DNA of 64,000 nt from Gimesia chilikensis (GCF_008329715.1 NZ_VTSR01000015.1:1-64000); one strand, 5' to 3'; counted from the stretch's first letter, positions 25,680-34,514 are shown. Numbers and translations: made by a program. The notes: generated from the sequence alone by a model not told the origin.

Positions 25680-26603
25680 TTAATCACTCAAATTCGGCAA
25701 CGATTTACGGAGATGAGCAATACCTCCTTCCGTGATCTGTGTTCCGTCATATAAGATTTTTGACAGTGTTGTAATCCCTTTCAGGTGGTCCAGTCCGGCA
25801 TTACTGACCTTTGTATTTTCAATTTCAAGCCACACCAGCTGTTCCAGTCCCTGCAGATGAACCAGTCCTGCGTTGGAGATCCGTGTCTTGTTAAGATAGA
25901 GATCGTACATCGCATTAAAGTCCTTTAAATGAACCAGCCCGTCATCACCGACACGAGTCTCACTTAAATTGATCGCGTAAAGTTTTTTCATCCCTCTCAG
26001 ATTAACCAGACCAGCGTCCGTAATCTGGGTACCCTCCAAATAAATTTCGTACAGGTTAGTTAACGCTCGCAAATGCGCAAGCCCCTCGTCAGTCACTTGA
26101 GTCCCTGATAAATCGAGAACTGCCAGTTGATGCAGATTCTGCAGATAAACCAATCCTCGATCACTGACTTGAGTTCCCGCCAGACTGAGATACTTCAAAT
26201 TCCCAAGTCCTTCCAGATGCTTGAGGCCGGCATCGCTGATTTTTGTTTCTCTCAGTCCGAGTTTTTCAAGCGAAGGAAAACGATTTAACAGCGCAAGCTG
26301 TTGGTCAGTGATGGATGAATAAGAACACTCAATCAACTTTATTCGTTGAAAAGGCAGTAGCCTCTCCTCTCCCAGTCTGTCTGTCAGCCAGTCCTGCCAG
26401 GACCGGGGTAAGGCACCCAGCAACGCATCCGGCTCAGTAGTCAACTCCACGTTTTGAATAGCTTGCAGTTGACGAATTGCCCCACCGGTCTGTACAGCAG
26501 AGACGACAAACAGCACCACCCCCGTCACAACCACCAGCCCGATCCCCCGCCAGACCCACCGCAGGCGGCTCACGCGCTTCTGATGGGGTTCGGGTTGGGT
26601 CAT
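25680..26603 (-). CDS. Membrane-anchored leucine-rich-repeat protein B
   Basis: A 307-residue paralogue of the LRR protein at 24274-25629. The ATG at 26603 is chosen because GAGGGAG lies upstream and because the sequence then starts MTQPEPHQKRVSRLRWVWRG, matching the paralogue; a longer frame to 26762 would invade the radical SAM gene. One membrane helix (residues about 23-41) is followed by about seven LRR units of 24 residues (for example LYEIYLEGTQITDAGLVNL). It starts 13 bases after the stop of the radical SAM gene, so co-transcription is likely. Confidence 0.8.
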   Translation of the reverse strand: MTQPEPHQKRVSRLRWVWRGIGLVVVTGVVLFVVSAVQTGGAIRQLQAIQNVELTTEPDALLGALPRSWQDWLTDRLGEERLLPFQRIKLIECSYSSITDQQLALLNRFPSLEKLGLRETKISDAGLKHLEGLGNLKYLSLAGTQVSDRGLVYLQNLHQLAVLDLSGTQVTDEGLAHLRALTNLYEIYLEGTQITDAGLVNLRGMKKLYAINLSETRVGDDGLVHLKDFNAMYDLYLNKTRISNAGLVHLQGLEQLVWLEIENTKVSNAGLDHLKGITTLSKILYDGTQITEGGIAHLRKSLPNLSD

Positions 26604-26616
26604 CGCAGAGACTCCC

Positions 26617-27669
26617 TCAAAACAACCACTGTTGTCCTTTGCCCGTGGTCGGCGGACGGAACTGCGTAAAGTCAAACGCCGGCAACCGCTCATCCAGACC
26701 ATGCTTGCGCGCGAAGACCTGAAACAGATTGCCAATCTGTTCGGAGATCTCACCGGTCCCACGAATCCGCGTGCCGAACTCGGCGCTGTTGAGTTTCCCG
26801 TCCCGCGTCTGTCGGATCCGGCTGATGACCCGCTCCTTCCGCGTGGGTTGCGTCCGCTCCAGCCATTCCAGGAACACCGGCTCCACCGTCAGTGGCAGAC
26901 GGAGCATGATATAACTGGCCGAGCGTGCTCCCGCCTCTTTCGCCGCTTGTAGAATCGCAGGGATTTCATGATCGTTCAAACCGGCAATAATCGGCGAGAC
27001 CATCACCTTCGTCGGCACTCCCGCCGCGGAGAGCTCGCGAATCGCCCGCAACCGGGCCGCAGGAATACTCGTGCGGGGTTCCATCTCGCGGGCCAGTTCC
27101 GGGTCGAGCGTCGTGATCGACAGACTGACATTCACCAGCGACCGCTGCGCCATGGATTGCAGAATATCCAGATCGCGCACGACGAGCGCATTCTTCGTGA
27201 CAATTCCCACCGGCTGATTCGCTTCCGACGCGACTTCCAGACATTGTCGCGTCAGCTGGAACTCGCGTTCCGCGGGCTGATAGCAATCCGTGATGCCGGA
27301 AAAAGCAATCAGTTCGGGCTGCCAGTCACTGCGGCTCAGAAAGTCGCGAAACAGCTTCGGCGCATCCCGCTTGACCATGATCTTCGTTTCAAAGTCCAGC
27401 CCCGCGTTGTACCCCAGGTATTCATGAAAGGGTCGCGCATAACAGTAACTGCAACCATGCGCACAACCCCGATATGGATTGACGCTGAAGCGGAAGTTGA
27501 GATCGGGAGAGTCGTTCTCGGTTACGATCGACTTCGTCTGATCGTCCAGGTATTCAATCCGCCGGGGCCGGGAGAGATATTCGTCATCCCATTCCAGTTG
27601 CTCCAGATCCGGTTCGGCGTACTTCGACTCAAACCGGTTGGGGGGATTGATGTGAGAACCGTGCCGCAT
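26617..27669 (-). CDS. PA0069-type radical SAM protein
   Basis: A 350-residue radical SAM enzyme. The iron-sulfur cluster motif is RGCAHGCSYCYARPF (CxxxCxxC) near residue 70, and RFSVNPYRGC before it is characteristic of the PA0069/Rv2578c-like, SPL-related subfamily. GITDCYQP and the later VSLSITTLDPEL and RTSIPAARLRAI segments fit the TIM barrel. The reaction of this subfamily is unknown; DNA repair similar to spore photoproduct lyase has been suggested in other organisms but is not shown here. First gene of the row that continues into the two LRR genes. Confidence 0.88.
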   Translation of the reverse strand: MRHGSHINPPNRFESKYAEPDLEQLEWDDEYLSRPRRIEYLDDQTKSIVTENDSPDLNFRFSVNPYRGCAHGCSYCYARPFHEYLGYNAGLDFETKIMVKRDAPKLFRDFLSRSDWQPELIAFSGITDCYQPAEREFQLTRQCLEVASEANQPVGIVTKNALVVRDLDILQSMAQRSLVNVSLSITTLDPELAREMEPRTSIPAARLRAIRELSAAGVPTKVMVSPIIAGLNDHEIPAILQAAKEAGARSASYIMLRLPLTVEPVFLEWLERTQPTRKERVISRIRQTRDGKLNSAEFGTRIRGTGEISEQIGNLFQVFARKHGLDERLPAFDFTQFRPPTTGKGQQWLF

Positions 27670-27803
27670 GACTCGCTCGAATCAACAAAGAAATAAAACA
27701 CCTGACACTTTGTTTATAGGCAATTCACGGGCAGGAGGGAAGGATCTTTTTCAAAGATGCAAAATTGACGACGCTTAGCTCCGTAAAGTGGCGACCTGCC
27801 ATC

Positions 27804-30605
27804 TCACTCATCCATCTTACGACAGGGCAGAAACACATCGAACGAGGCACCGCTGTCCGACTTCGGGCTGTAACAGATTTTGCCCCCTGAAGCCTCCACC
27901 AGCGAGCGACTGAGCGACAGGCCGATTCCCAGTCCGCCCTGTTTATTGGTCGTGAATGGCGTAAACAGCTGCCCGACAAAATCGTCAGGCACTCCGGGAC
28001 CGGTATCAGAGACAGTGACCCGCACCATGAACTCGCCAGCAGGCGCAACTTCAATCGTCAACCTGCGTGATAATGGCATCTCCGACATCGCGTCCATCGC
28101 ATTCAGAAACAGGTTCGAAAGCACCTGCTCAATCTGCACGCGGTCTGCATAGACCACCAACATCCGGGATTCGCACACCAGTTGCACATCAATTTGTTTC
28201 TGACGCAATTCATATTCGATCAGCTGCAGGGTACTGCGGATACTGTCCAGAATGTTAAACCGCATCAGTTCCTGCGGTCGCTTTTCGGCCATCGATTTCA
28301 ACCTGCGGACAATATCCCCTGATCGGTGGGAGAGAGCTTCAATCCTCTGCACCAGATCCGAAACATCCAGCCCCTGCTCAATCCGTGTTTTCATAGCCGA
28401 ACTGTAATTCGCCATTGCAGTCAGGGGCTGATTGAGTTCGTGCGAAATGCCTGCCGTCAGTTCGCCCATGATCGCCAGCCGCGAAGCATGCGCCAGAATG
28501 TCACGGTATTCCTGCGTTTTCCGTGCCGCGGTATACCGTTCCGTGATGTCCTGCACCGTCCCATGCATGCTGATGACGTTCCCCCTGGTATCTTTTTTCA
28601 CGGCGCCCCGTTCGTGTACATAACGCACTTCCCCGTCAGGACGGATGATCCGATGTTCGATACTGTAGGGCAGGTCATTTAAAATCGACTGCTCCACAAC
28701 TCGTTCCAACAGTCCCCGATCCTCCGGGTGGATTGTCTTGAGAAAGGACGGATAAGTGGGTCGAAATGTGTCCGAGGGAAGATCAAAAATTCGGAAGACT
28801 TCCTCCGACCACCAGAGTGAGTCGTCCGTAACGTCCCATTCCCAACTGCCGATATGCGCAAGTCGTTGTGCCTCGGACAGTTTATCATGCGTCTTGTTGA
28901 GTTCGATTTCAGATATTTTCTGCTCACTGATATCTTCAATAATAATCAGAATCTCATCTTGCAGATAAGGCTGCACCCGGGCGCGATACCAATGCTGCTG
29001 CCCTTCTATCGTCCGCGGGTAATCAATCGACTCCCGTTTCCTCTCAGCTTGCACCCGTTGAATTGCTTCGGTAAAGGGTAACCTGATTTCATCAGGAAGC
29101 AGATCCCAGATTTTTTTGCCTGACGAGACATCAACGTCTGAAAACAGACGCTCCCGGTGACTGCCGTTAAAATTAACGATTTCCCCATCGTGGTTGATTA
29201 CCAGCACCTTGTCAGGCAAATTCTCAAACAACGCGGAGAACTGGGCAGTCTTCCAGGCCAGTTCCGAGGTACGCTGCCTGACCCGCTCTTCCAGTTCCTC
29301 ATTGACTTTGAGTATCGCATCTTCATCCCGTTTTCGTTGAGTGATGTCATCGATAACCCCCACCAGTCGGGTCACTTCCTGCTGTTCGTTGTAGACGGGA
29401 AACGAACGGGCTTCCAGCCAGCGGAAGCTCCCATCAGGATGCACGACCCGGAACTGGGGAAAATCCGTCTCGGAAAAGTCACCCTGAATTTTTCGGTTCA
29501 TGCTCTGCATTAACCGCTCTCGATCATCGGGATGGATCCGTTCGATCCAGAGTGTCGCATCGTCGTAGGCACTCTGGCAGGTCAGCCCCCAGAATTCTTC
29601 ATATTTCGGACTGATATAATACACTTTTTGTAAATCAGCAGAGCTCACCCAGAGCATCTCATTCACATGCTCAGAAATCTGCTGAAAGATCTGTTTGCTT
29701 TCACGCAGCGCCTGTTGTTCCTCCAGTCGCTCGGTGATGTCGATGCCGACACTGAGTGTTCCGATTATGTTGTCTGCATCATCCCGCAAAATGGAATTGT
29801 GCCAGGCAACCCGTTTCACTCTCCCTGTCGCTGTCTGAATGTCATTTTCAAAGAATTCAACAGGCCTGTTTTCCCCACGCATTAATTGATCGAACAGGGT
29901 CCGCACTTCCTCGCGATTACTGACGGGCAAAAAATGATCGAACCAGTTCACCCCCAGAATTTCTGACTCTTCCGCCTCCAGCAAACGACAGCCATGCGGA
30001 TTGATCAGCGTGATCTTCTGCTCGGCATCGATCACCAGGATCATCTCCCGCACCAGCCGAAAGTACTGTCCGGCCAGATCGATTTCCTGTTCCCCCCCTG
30101 TGACAGTCCTTCTGACTTCATTTACAACAGCCAGCAGCCCGGTAACCGCGTCTGAAGCATCCCGCTGGCACTGCCACTTTACCTCTAACGAAATCCGTTT
30201 GCCGTCCTGTCGGCAGTGAACCAATTCCTGAGTGTGAGACGATATTTTTCCCACACCCAGTTGCTCCAACGCCGTACGGTAAGCAGCACGATCCCGTTCA
30301 TCGGCAACCAGGTCAGCATAATGCCTGTTTGTGAGTTCAAACTGCGGATATCCGTGCAACTCTGCAAAAGTGGTGTTCGCCAACAGGATTGTCCCCGAAA
30401 GGTCGCATTCACAGACGGCACAAGGCAGCGCGTCGAGCAAGGAATGCGTCGAGTCTGATCGATTAGCAGGCAGCCCGACAGGCCCCCGCGAAGCGGGTGT
30501 TTTTGCTCCCGCATCGATCCGGCGATATTCCTGTTCCAGTTCACCGACGCGGCGGCGGAGGCGGGTCACTTCATCCAGAAGTTCCGACGTCGTAGCGTGT
30601 GACAT
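27804..30605 (-). CDS. Cytoplasmic histidine kinase with five PAS domains
   Basis: A 933-residue protein. After an N-terminal coiled-coil start (DEVTRLRRRVGELEQEYRR), five PAS/PAC modules follow at about residues 53-165, 178-290, 300-420, 445-560 and 575-695. A HisKA domain (GISHELNQPLTAMANYSSA, His near residue 718) and a HATPase domain with NLFLNAMDAMSEMP (N box), SDTGPGVPDDFVG and GGLGIGLSLSRSLVE complete it. There are no membrane helices, so it senses a cytoplasmic signal. The HELNQPL box resembles FixL-type kinases. No receiver domain is fused and no response regulator is adjacent, so the partner is encoded elsewhere. Confidence 0.9.
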   Translation of the reverse strand: MSHATTSELLDEVTRLRRRVGELEQEYRRIDAGAKTPASRGPVGLPANRSDSTHSLLDALPCAVCECDLSGTILLANTTFAELHGYPQFELTNRHYADLVADERDRAAYRTALEQLGVGKISSHTQELVHCRQDGKRISLEVKWQCQRDASDAVTGLLAVVNEVRRTVTGGEQEIDLAGQYFRLVREMILVIDAEQKITLINPHGCRLLEAEESEILGVNWFDHFLPVSNREEVRTLFDQLMRGENRPVEFFENDIQTATGRVKRVAWHNSILRDDADNIIGTLSVGIDITERLEEQQALRESKQIFQQISEHVNEMLWVSSADLQKVYYISPKYEEFWGLTCQSAYDDATLWIERIHPDDRERLMQSMNRKIQGDFSETDFPQFRVVHPDGSFRWLEARSFPVYNEQQEVTRLVGVIDDITQRKRDEDAILKVNEELEERVRQRTSELAWKTAQFSALFENLPDKVLVINHDGEIVNFNGSHRERLFSDVDVSSGKKIWDLLPDEIRLPFTEAIQRVQAERKRESIDYPRTIEGQQHWYRARVQPYLQDEILIIIEDISEQKISEIELNKTHDKLSEAQRLAHIGSWEWDVTDDSLWWSEEVFRIFDLPSDTFRPTYPSFLKTIHPEDRGLLERVVEQSILNDLPYSIEHRIIRPDGEVRYVHERGAVKKDTRGNVISMHGTVQDITERYTAARKTQEYRDILAHASRLAIMGELTAGISHELNQPLTAMANYSSAMKTRIEQGLDVSDLVQRIEALSHRSGDIVRRLKSMAEKRPQELMRFNILDSIRSTLQLIEYELRQKQIDVQLVCESRMLVVYADRVQIEQVLSNLFLNAMDAMSEMPLSRRLTIEVAPAGEFMVRVTVSDTGPGVPDDFVGQLFTPFTTNKQGGLGIGLSLSRSLVEASGGKICYSPKSDSGASFDVFLPCRKMDE

Positions 30606-30703
30606 GTTTCCCTATAATCCTTTCAGGAAAATCCAGACCATAAACGCTTGTGTTTTATCAATCAGTATCAGACTTTTTCTGTTGAACACACGTAAAAGTG
30701 TAC

Positions 30704-32086
30704 TCAGGCAGGCTCTTCTGTATCATCTGTCTCGGGTGGTAACCCGCGGCGCTGGAGCGTCCGTTCCAGCAGCAGGTCATACACAGGACGGCTTCCCAGG
30801 GACTGCGCAACAATACTGGCCGTCATGCAGGTGACGATCATCGCCGGCAGTAACTGGAAGCTCGCAGTCATTTCAGCAACTAGTACAATTCCCGTCAGCG
30901 GTGCCCGCACGGTCGCAGCAAACAAAGCCCCCATCGCAGCGACCGCAAACGCAGCCGCCTGCAATTCGACCTGGGGAATCAGTTGATTCGCCAGTGAACC
31001 GAAGCTCGTTCCCAACAGTGCCCCCAGCGCCAACATGGGAGCGAAGATCCCACCCGGCACACCCATGGAATAACTCAGAAAGGTCATTATCGCCCGCACC
31101 ACCAGCAGTGCCATCAGCACACCGAGCACAGGTGATTCAACAAAGATCTCTTTCACCAGAGCTTCACCTCCGCCAACATAATCCGGTGCGCTGACCATCA
31201 GAGCCCCGACAACCCCACCCACGGAAGCCGCGATCAACAGCATTGTCTTGGCGCTCAAACGATCGGCGGTGTGCAGGCATTTCAGCAGCACCGTATTGAA
31301 GCCCGCTCCCAGCGCACCAATCAGCGCACCCAGCAACAGGGTCAACACAAAGGTGAGCAGCATATTTTCCGGGGGCACCATTTTAGGCAGCGAAGCCTGC
31401 AGCTGCGCCGGTAACTGGGGCAGGGTACCAAACACCTGGTCGTTAATCAGGTTCGCGGTGATACTCGCAATGATCACCGCATGCAGCGCCACGAAGCTGT
31501 ACTGAAACCGGTGACGCACCTCTTCGATCATAAACAGGATCGCCCCCAGCGGCGCGCTGAATGCCACGCTTAATCCCGCGGTGGCGCCTGCAGCCAGCAG
31601 CGTATTCAAAGTATGATTATCCGAACGCGCTTGCTCTGCCACGATCTGACCCACGCAGCCCCCCAGGTGAATCGTGGGGCCTTCCCGTCCCAGAACCAGT
31701 CCCGCGCCCATCGAAAGCACGCCGCCGATAAACTTCACCGGCAACACGCTCCGCCAGCGGAGCATCATCAGCTCCCCCATCACACCTTCGATTTCCTGGA
31801 TACCACTCCCCGCAGTCTCCGGTGCATACTTGCGGACCAGCACTGCCGAGAGGGCGACCATCACGGCCCCCACGACTGCTGCCACAAGCACTGTCAGCAG
31901 CGAATATCCGGAGAGAAATTCCACGATCAGTTTATAGACCTGGATGGACTGTTCGACACAATAATGAAAGGCCGCTCCCAGCGTACCAACACCCAGTCCA
32001 ATGATCAGCGCCAGCAGATAAATCCACATCGCTTGCTTGAGCTCCAGGTGCCGGCGCAGCCTGGCTTCCACCTTGTTTACATCCAT
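30704..32086 (-). CDS. ClC-type chloride/proton antiporter
   Basis: A 460-residue integral membrane protein with ClC selectivity motifs: GSGIQEIEG (GSGIP), GREGPTIHLGGC carrying the gating Glu, and GVPGGIFAPML (GxFxP). The second Glu of proton-coupled ClCs is present in FMIEEVRHRF, so it is predicted to be an H+/Cl- exchanger rather than a channel. No C-terminal CBS pair. It stands between the kinase and the small membrane protein gene. Confidence 0.9.
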   Translation of the reverse strand: MDVNKVEARLRRHLELKQAMWIYLLALIIGLGVGTLGAAFHYCVEQSIQVYKLIVEFLSGYSLLTVLVAAVVGAVMVALSAVLVRKYAPETAGSGIQEIEGVMGELMMLRWRSVLPVKFIGGVLSMGAGLVLGREGPTIHLGGCVGQIVAEQARSDNHTLNTLLAAGATAGLSVAFSAPLGAILFMIEEVRHRFQYSFVALHAVIIASITANLINDQVFGTLPQLPAQLQASLPKMVPPENMLLTFVLTLLLGALIGALGAGFNTVLLKCLHTADRLSAKTMLLIAASVGGVVGALMVSAPDYVGGGEALVKEIFVESPVLGVLMALLVVRAIMTFLSYSMGVPGGIFAPMLALGALLGTSFGSLANQLIPQVELQAAAFAVAAMGALFAATVRAPLTGIVLVAEMTASFQLLPAMIVTCMTASIVAQSLGSRPVYDLLLERTLQRRGLPPETDDTEEPA

Positions 32087-32181
32087 TCCTCAGGCTTTCG
32101 TGAAAATCATTTCTCACTCGATACGCAACACGGGTAAGATAGCAGTTTTCGAGGCCCAATGGTACACCAGCCGGCCCTGTT

Positions 32182-32472
32182 TTAATAGACCCATTCCAGG
32201 GGAATCCCCTTCGCTAAGACCACGTATCCGATCGTCAGCAGATAACAGGCGACGGCTCCCAGACCCAGCCCCCACCAGGGATGTTTCCCCAGTACGCCCC
32301 CTGCTGCAATCAACAACCCCAGTAACAGTCCTAAGCTCAACGCCGGAAGAATTTCCAGTCGGATCTGCTCGGCCACAAGCACGATATGCCACACCGCAGC
32401 CGCCAGCAGTCCCACCGCGAAAATCGTCAGCAGCCTGGAAACAGGCAGCGGGTCCCCGGCCATGGTTTTCAT
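32182..32472 (-). CDS. Small hydrophobic membrane protein
   Basis: A small integral membrane protein of about 96 residues with three predicted membrane helices (LTIFAVGLLAAAVWHIVL, LPALSLGLLLGLLIAAGGV, GLGLGAVACYLLTIGYVV). The start at ATG 32472 is uncertain: no ribosome-binding site is clear, and a TTG 11 codons upstream would give 107 residues. No family recognised. It is 95 bp from the ClC gene. Confidence 0.45.
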   Translation of the reverse strand: MKTMAGDPLPVSRLLTIFAVGLLAAAVWHIVLVAEQIRLEILPALSLGLLLGLLIAAGGVLGKHPWWGLGLGAVACYLLTIGYVVLAKGIPLEWVY

Positions 32473-32538
32473 CCGTTTCTGGAGGTGAGGGGCGTCAATG
32501 AGCAATCCAATAGCCCCCGATCACTTATACCGTAGCTC

Positions 32539-32673
32539 TCATGCAGTATAACAGACTGAACTGAGCCGAGCGCAGCGAGCACTCGGGTTAGCTGGTCCGT
32601 GCTCTCGGATATAAGCATAGATCGTCCTGATGTCCATTTCGGCCTGACGAGAAATCTCAACCCGGTAACTCAT
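32539..32673 (-). pseudogene. Truncated ParE/RelE-type toxin
   Basis: A 44-codon frame starting at an ATG that overlaps the antitoxin stop codon as ATGA. It reads MSYRVEISRQAEMDIRTIYA followed by YIREHGPANPSA, a very good match in style to the first 32 residues of ParE-type toxins. It then turns into RCARLSSVCYTA and stops at TGA (32539-32541). A full toxin has about 90-100 residues, so roughly two thirds is missing and no in-frame rest is found downstream in this strand. The toxin is therefore expected to be inactive. Confidence 0.75.
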
Positions 32674-32918
32674 TCGCTCTCAAGTTCAGCCAGAACATCA
32701 CGGAAAGGGCGGGTGCGGCCAGCCTCAATATCAGCCAGGCCTGTCTCTAAGGCCTTTAAAGAAGATTGGAGTTCTGCATCAGTCCCCACTCCCATCAGTT
32801 CCCGATAAACTTCCATCGACATCAGAATGTACTTTCTTCCCTCTTCGTCGATCTGCAGCATTCCATGGTGCTGCTCGAGTGCCTGTCGTTGTTCGTCGGT
32901 AAGCTGTGGTTTGATCAT
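32670..32918 (-). CDS. Antitoxin of a type II toxin-antitoxin pair (Phd/RelB-like)
   Basis: Eighty-two residues from the ATG at 32918 (MIKPQLTDEQRQALEQHHG). The middle GMLQIDEEGRKYILMSMEVYRELMG has the strand-helix-helix look of small antitoxins that dimerise on DNA, and the C-terminal GLADIEAGRTRPFRDVLAEL is the flexible toxin-binding type of tail. The stop codon overlaps the start of the toxin stub by an ATGA, the typical translational coupling of toxin-antitoxin genes. A 12-codon N-terminal extension to 32954 exists. Antitoxin identity rests mainly on this context. Confidence 0.65.
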   Translation of the reverse strand: MIKPQLTDEQRQALEQHHGMLQIDEEGRKYILMSMEVYRELMGVGTDAELQSSLKALETGLADIEAGRTRPFRDVLAELESE

Positions 32919-33112
32919 GGTCTGATTATAACAGCCCGCTGAAGCATTTGTCACGAATAGAATTGCAAGGAACTACTCCACAAACAGGCATCCCGTTAAC
33001 AACCACATCAAGAACCTCATGCTGCTCCCCAAAAACAACCAGAAATAAATGTACTTGAATTAAGTCTAGTGGATCTATGAAAGACCGTCACCATCCATCT
33101 AGAATACGATAG

Positions 33113-33670
33113 GTGAGACGATCCCATCGCCATGCAAATCCAACTCTTACCCAAAGGGAGAACAGCCTTATCAAAAACCAAGTCATTGAAGCACGCGATT
33201 TTTCTCTGAAAGCACACGCTGATCAGCAATACGGCGATCAACCCTACGCACACCATCTGGATGCGGTAGTGACACTTCTGGATGAACATGGTCCACAGGC
33301 CCAGGTGATCGGTTATTTGCATGATGTGGTCGAAGACACCGACTTCACCTGCGAGGACATCGAAACCCGCTTTGGCAAACTGGTCGCTGATGCCGTCGCC
33401 ATCCTGACAGATGAACCAGGAAAAAATCGCAAAGAACGTAAACAAAAAACCTACGAAAAAATGTCACAGGTAACGGGCGATTTGCAGATCGCGCTGATCG
33501 TCAAAACAGCAGATCGACTGGCGAATGTGCAGGCCAGCCTGGAGACCGATCGCAAAGATAAATTGAAGATGTACCAGAAAGAGCATCCTGCTTTTAAGAC
33601 CGCCGTGTACCGTCCCGAACTCTGTGATGCTCTCTGGGAAAAACTGGATGCTGCTCTCCTCGTCGAATAA
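33113..33670 (+). CDS. HD-domain small alarmone hydrolase-like protein
   Basis: A protein of about 185 residues (GTG at 33113), or shorter if it starts later. It has the HD fold of RelA/SpoT hydrolase domains: PYAHHLDAVVTLLDE (first His), GYLHDVVEDTDFTCEDIE (the HDxxED box), LVADAVAILTDE, and TADRLANVQASLE near residue 135 that fits the conserved final Asp/Asn. No synthetase, TGS or ACT domain is present, so it is a stand-alone (p)ppGpp or nucleotide hydrolase of the MESH1/SAH type, by inference. There is no ATG near the start; a strong AAAGGGAG at 33153-33160 sits nine bases before an in-frame ATC codon at 33170. It is first of a plus-strand row with 33680 and 33957. Confidence 0.75.
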   Translation: MRRSHRHANPTLTQRENSLIKNQVIEARDFSLKAHADQQYGDQPYAHHLDAVVTLLDEHGPQAQVIGYLHDVVEDTDFTCEDIETRFGKLVADAVAILTDEPGKNRKERKQKTYEKMSQVTGDLQIALIVKTADRLANVQASLETDRKDKLKMYQKEHPAFKTAVYRPELCDALWEKLDAALLVE

Positions 33671-33679
33671 AGCTCCGAC

Positions 33680-33937
33680 ATGGCCGACCTCAAAAGCAGA
33701 CAATTGATCTATCTCAAGGGATTCCTGTTCCTGATGATCCTGCTGTTCGCCGGGGGACTGATCCTGTTTGAAACACGTTCCTGGCAGATCGCGGCACTGC
33801 TGCTGCTTGTCGTCTGGTCTTCCGCCCGCCTGTATTACTTCATGTTCTACGTCATCGAAAAATACGTCGATCCCGAATATAAATTCGCCGGCATCGGCTC
33901 CTTCCTGCAGTACCTGTTTTCCAATCGACGCAAATAA
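33680..33937 (+). CDS. Small membrane protein
   Basis: Eighty-five residues with two membrane helices (GFLFLMILLFAGGLILFE and IAALLLLVVWSSARLYYFMF) and a basic C-terminus ending NRRK. No family recognised. It starts nine bases after the alarmone-hydrolase-like gene and ends 19 bases before the barstar gene, so all three are probably one operon. Confidence 0.7.
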   Translation: MADLKSRQLIYLKGFLFLMILLFAGGLILFETRSWQIAALLLLVVWSSARLYYFMFYVIEKYVDPEYKFAGIGSFLQYLFSNRRK

Positions 33938-33956
33938 CCTCTGACTGAGTAATTTC

Positions 33957-34445
33957 ATGTGTGATAATGAGCTTGATTTCCAGACTCTGGCCCGTGGCCC
34001 GGTGACGAAATACTTCTCGCGGGATCTGCTGGAAGAACACCTGGTCTGGTATGCGCATCAGGAATATCAGATCTATCAGTTTGATGCGAGACCCTGGTAT
34101 TCCCTGGATAATTTTTATAGCGATATGCACGCCGGTTTTCAGTTTCCCGACTACTTTGGGAGGAACTGGGATGCGTTCAATGACTGTCTCACGGACATCG
34201 CCTCTGCAACGGGAAAAGTTTTAGTTGTCGTGATTAATTTCGATGACTGGTATCAGGAAGAGGAGCAAAGTGCGAGCCTTTTCCTGGACTATATGGCAGA
34301 ACAGACCTATCGGTTTCTACTTACCAGCCAGCGCTGGATCACACTGATTCAAAGTAACGATCCAGGCCTGCAAACCAGGAACATTGGAGCACATCCCGTA
34401 CACTGGAATTTCTTAGAATGGATGAATCGAGACCGGGGCCTCTAA
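33957..34445 (+). CDS. Barstar family (barnase inhibitor) protein
   Basis: A 162-residue protein whose middle section carries the barstar signature. DMHAGFQFPDYFGRNWDAFN is followed by DCLTD, where the Tyr/Phe-Gly-x-Asn-Trp-Asp-Ala segment is diagnostic; VLVVVINFDDWYQEE is the following strand. Classical barstar is about 90 residues, so this one has extra N- and C-terminal parts (YQIYQFDARPWYSL before, HPVHWNFLEWMNRDRGL after). Barstar blocks ribonucleases of the barnase type. No barnase-like gene is in the window, making it an orphan immunity protein. Confidence 0.85.
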   Translation: MCDNELDFQTLARGPVTKYFSRDLLEEHLVWYAHQEYQIYQFDARPWYSLDNFYSDMHAGFQFPDYFGRNWDAFNDCLTDIASATGKVLVVVINFDDWYQEEEQSASLFLDYMAEQTYRFLLTSQRWITLIQSNDPGLQTRNIGAHPVHWNFLEWMNRDRGL

Positions 34446-34514
34446 TACACGATTCTGTTTGCAGGAGTTGTCCGCAGGAAATCACACCTATTAAAAACAA
34501 GTGACTGAAAAACC

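Noticed and set aside
32469-32660. Minus-strand 63-codon frame downstream of the antitoxin
   Set aside because: It overlaps the ParE stub in another frame; the stub in the coupled frame has the toxin signature, this one has none.
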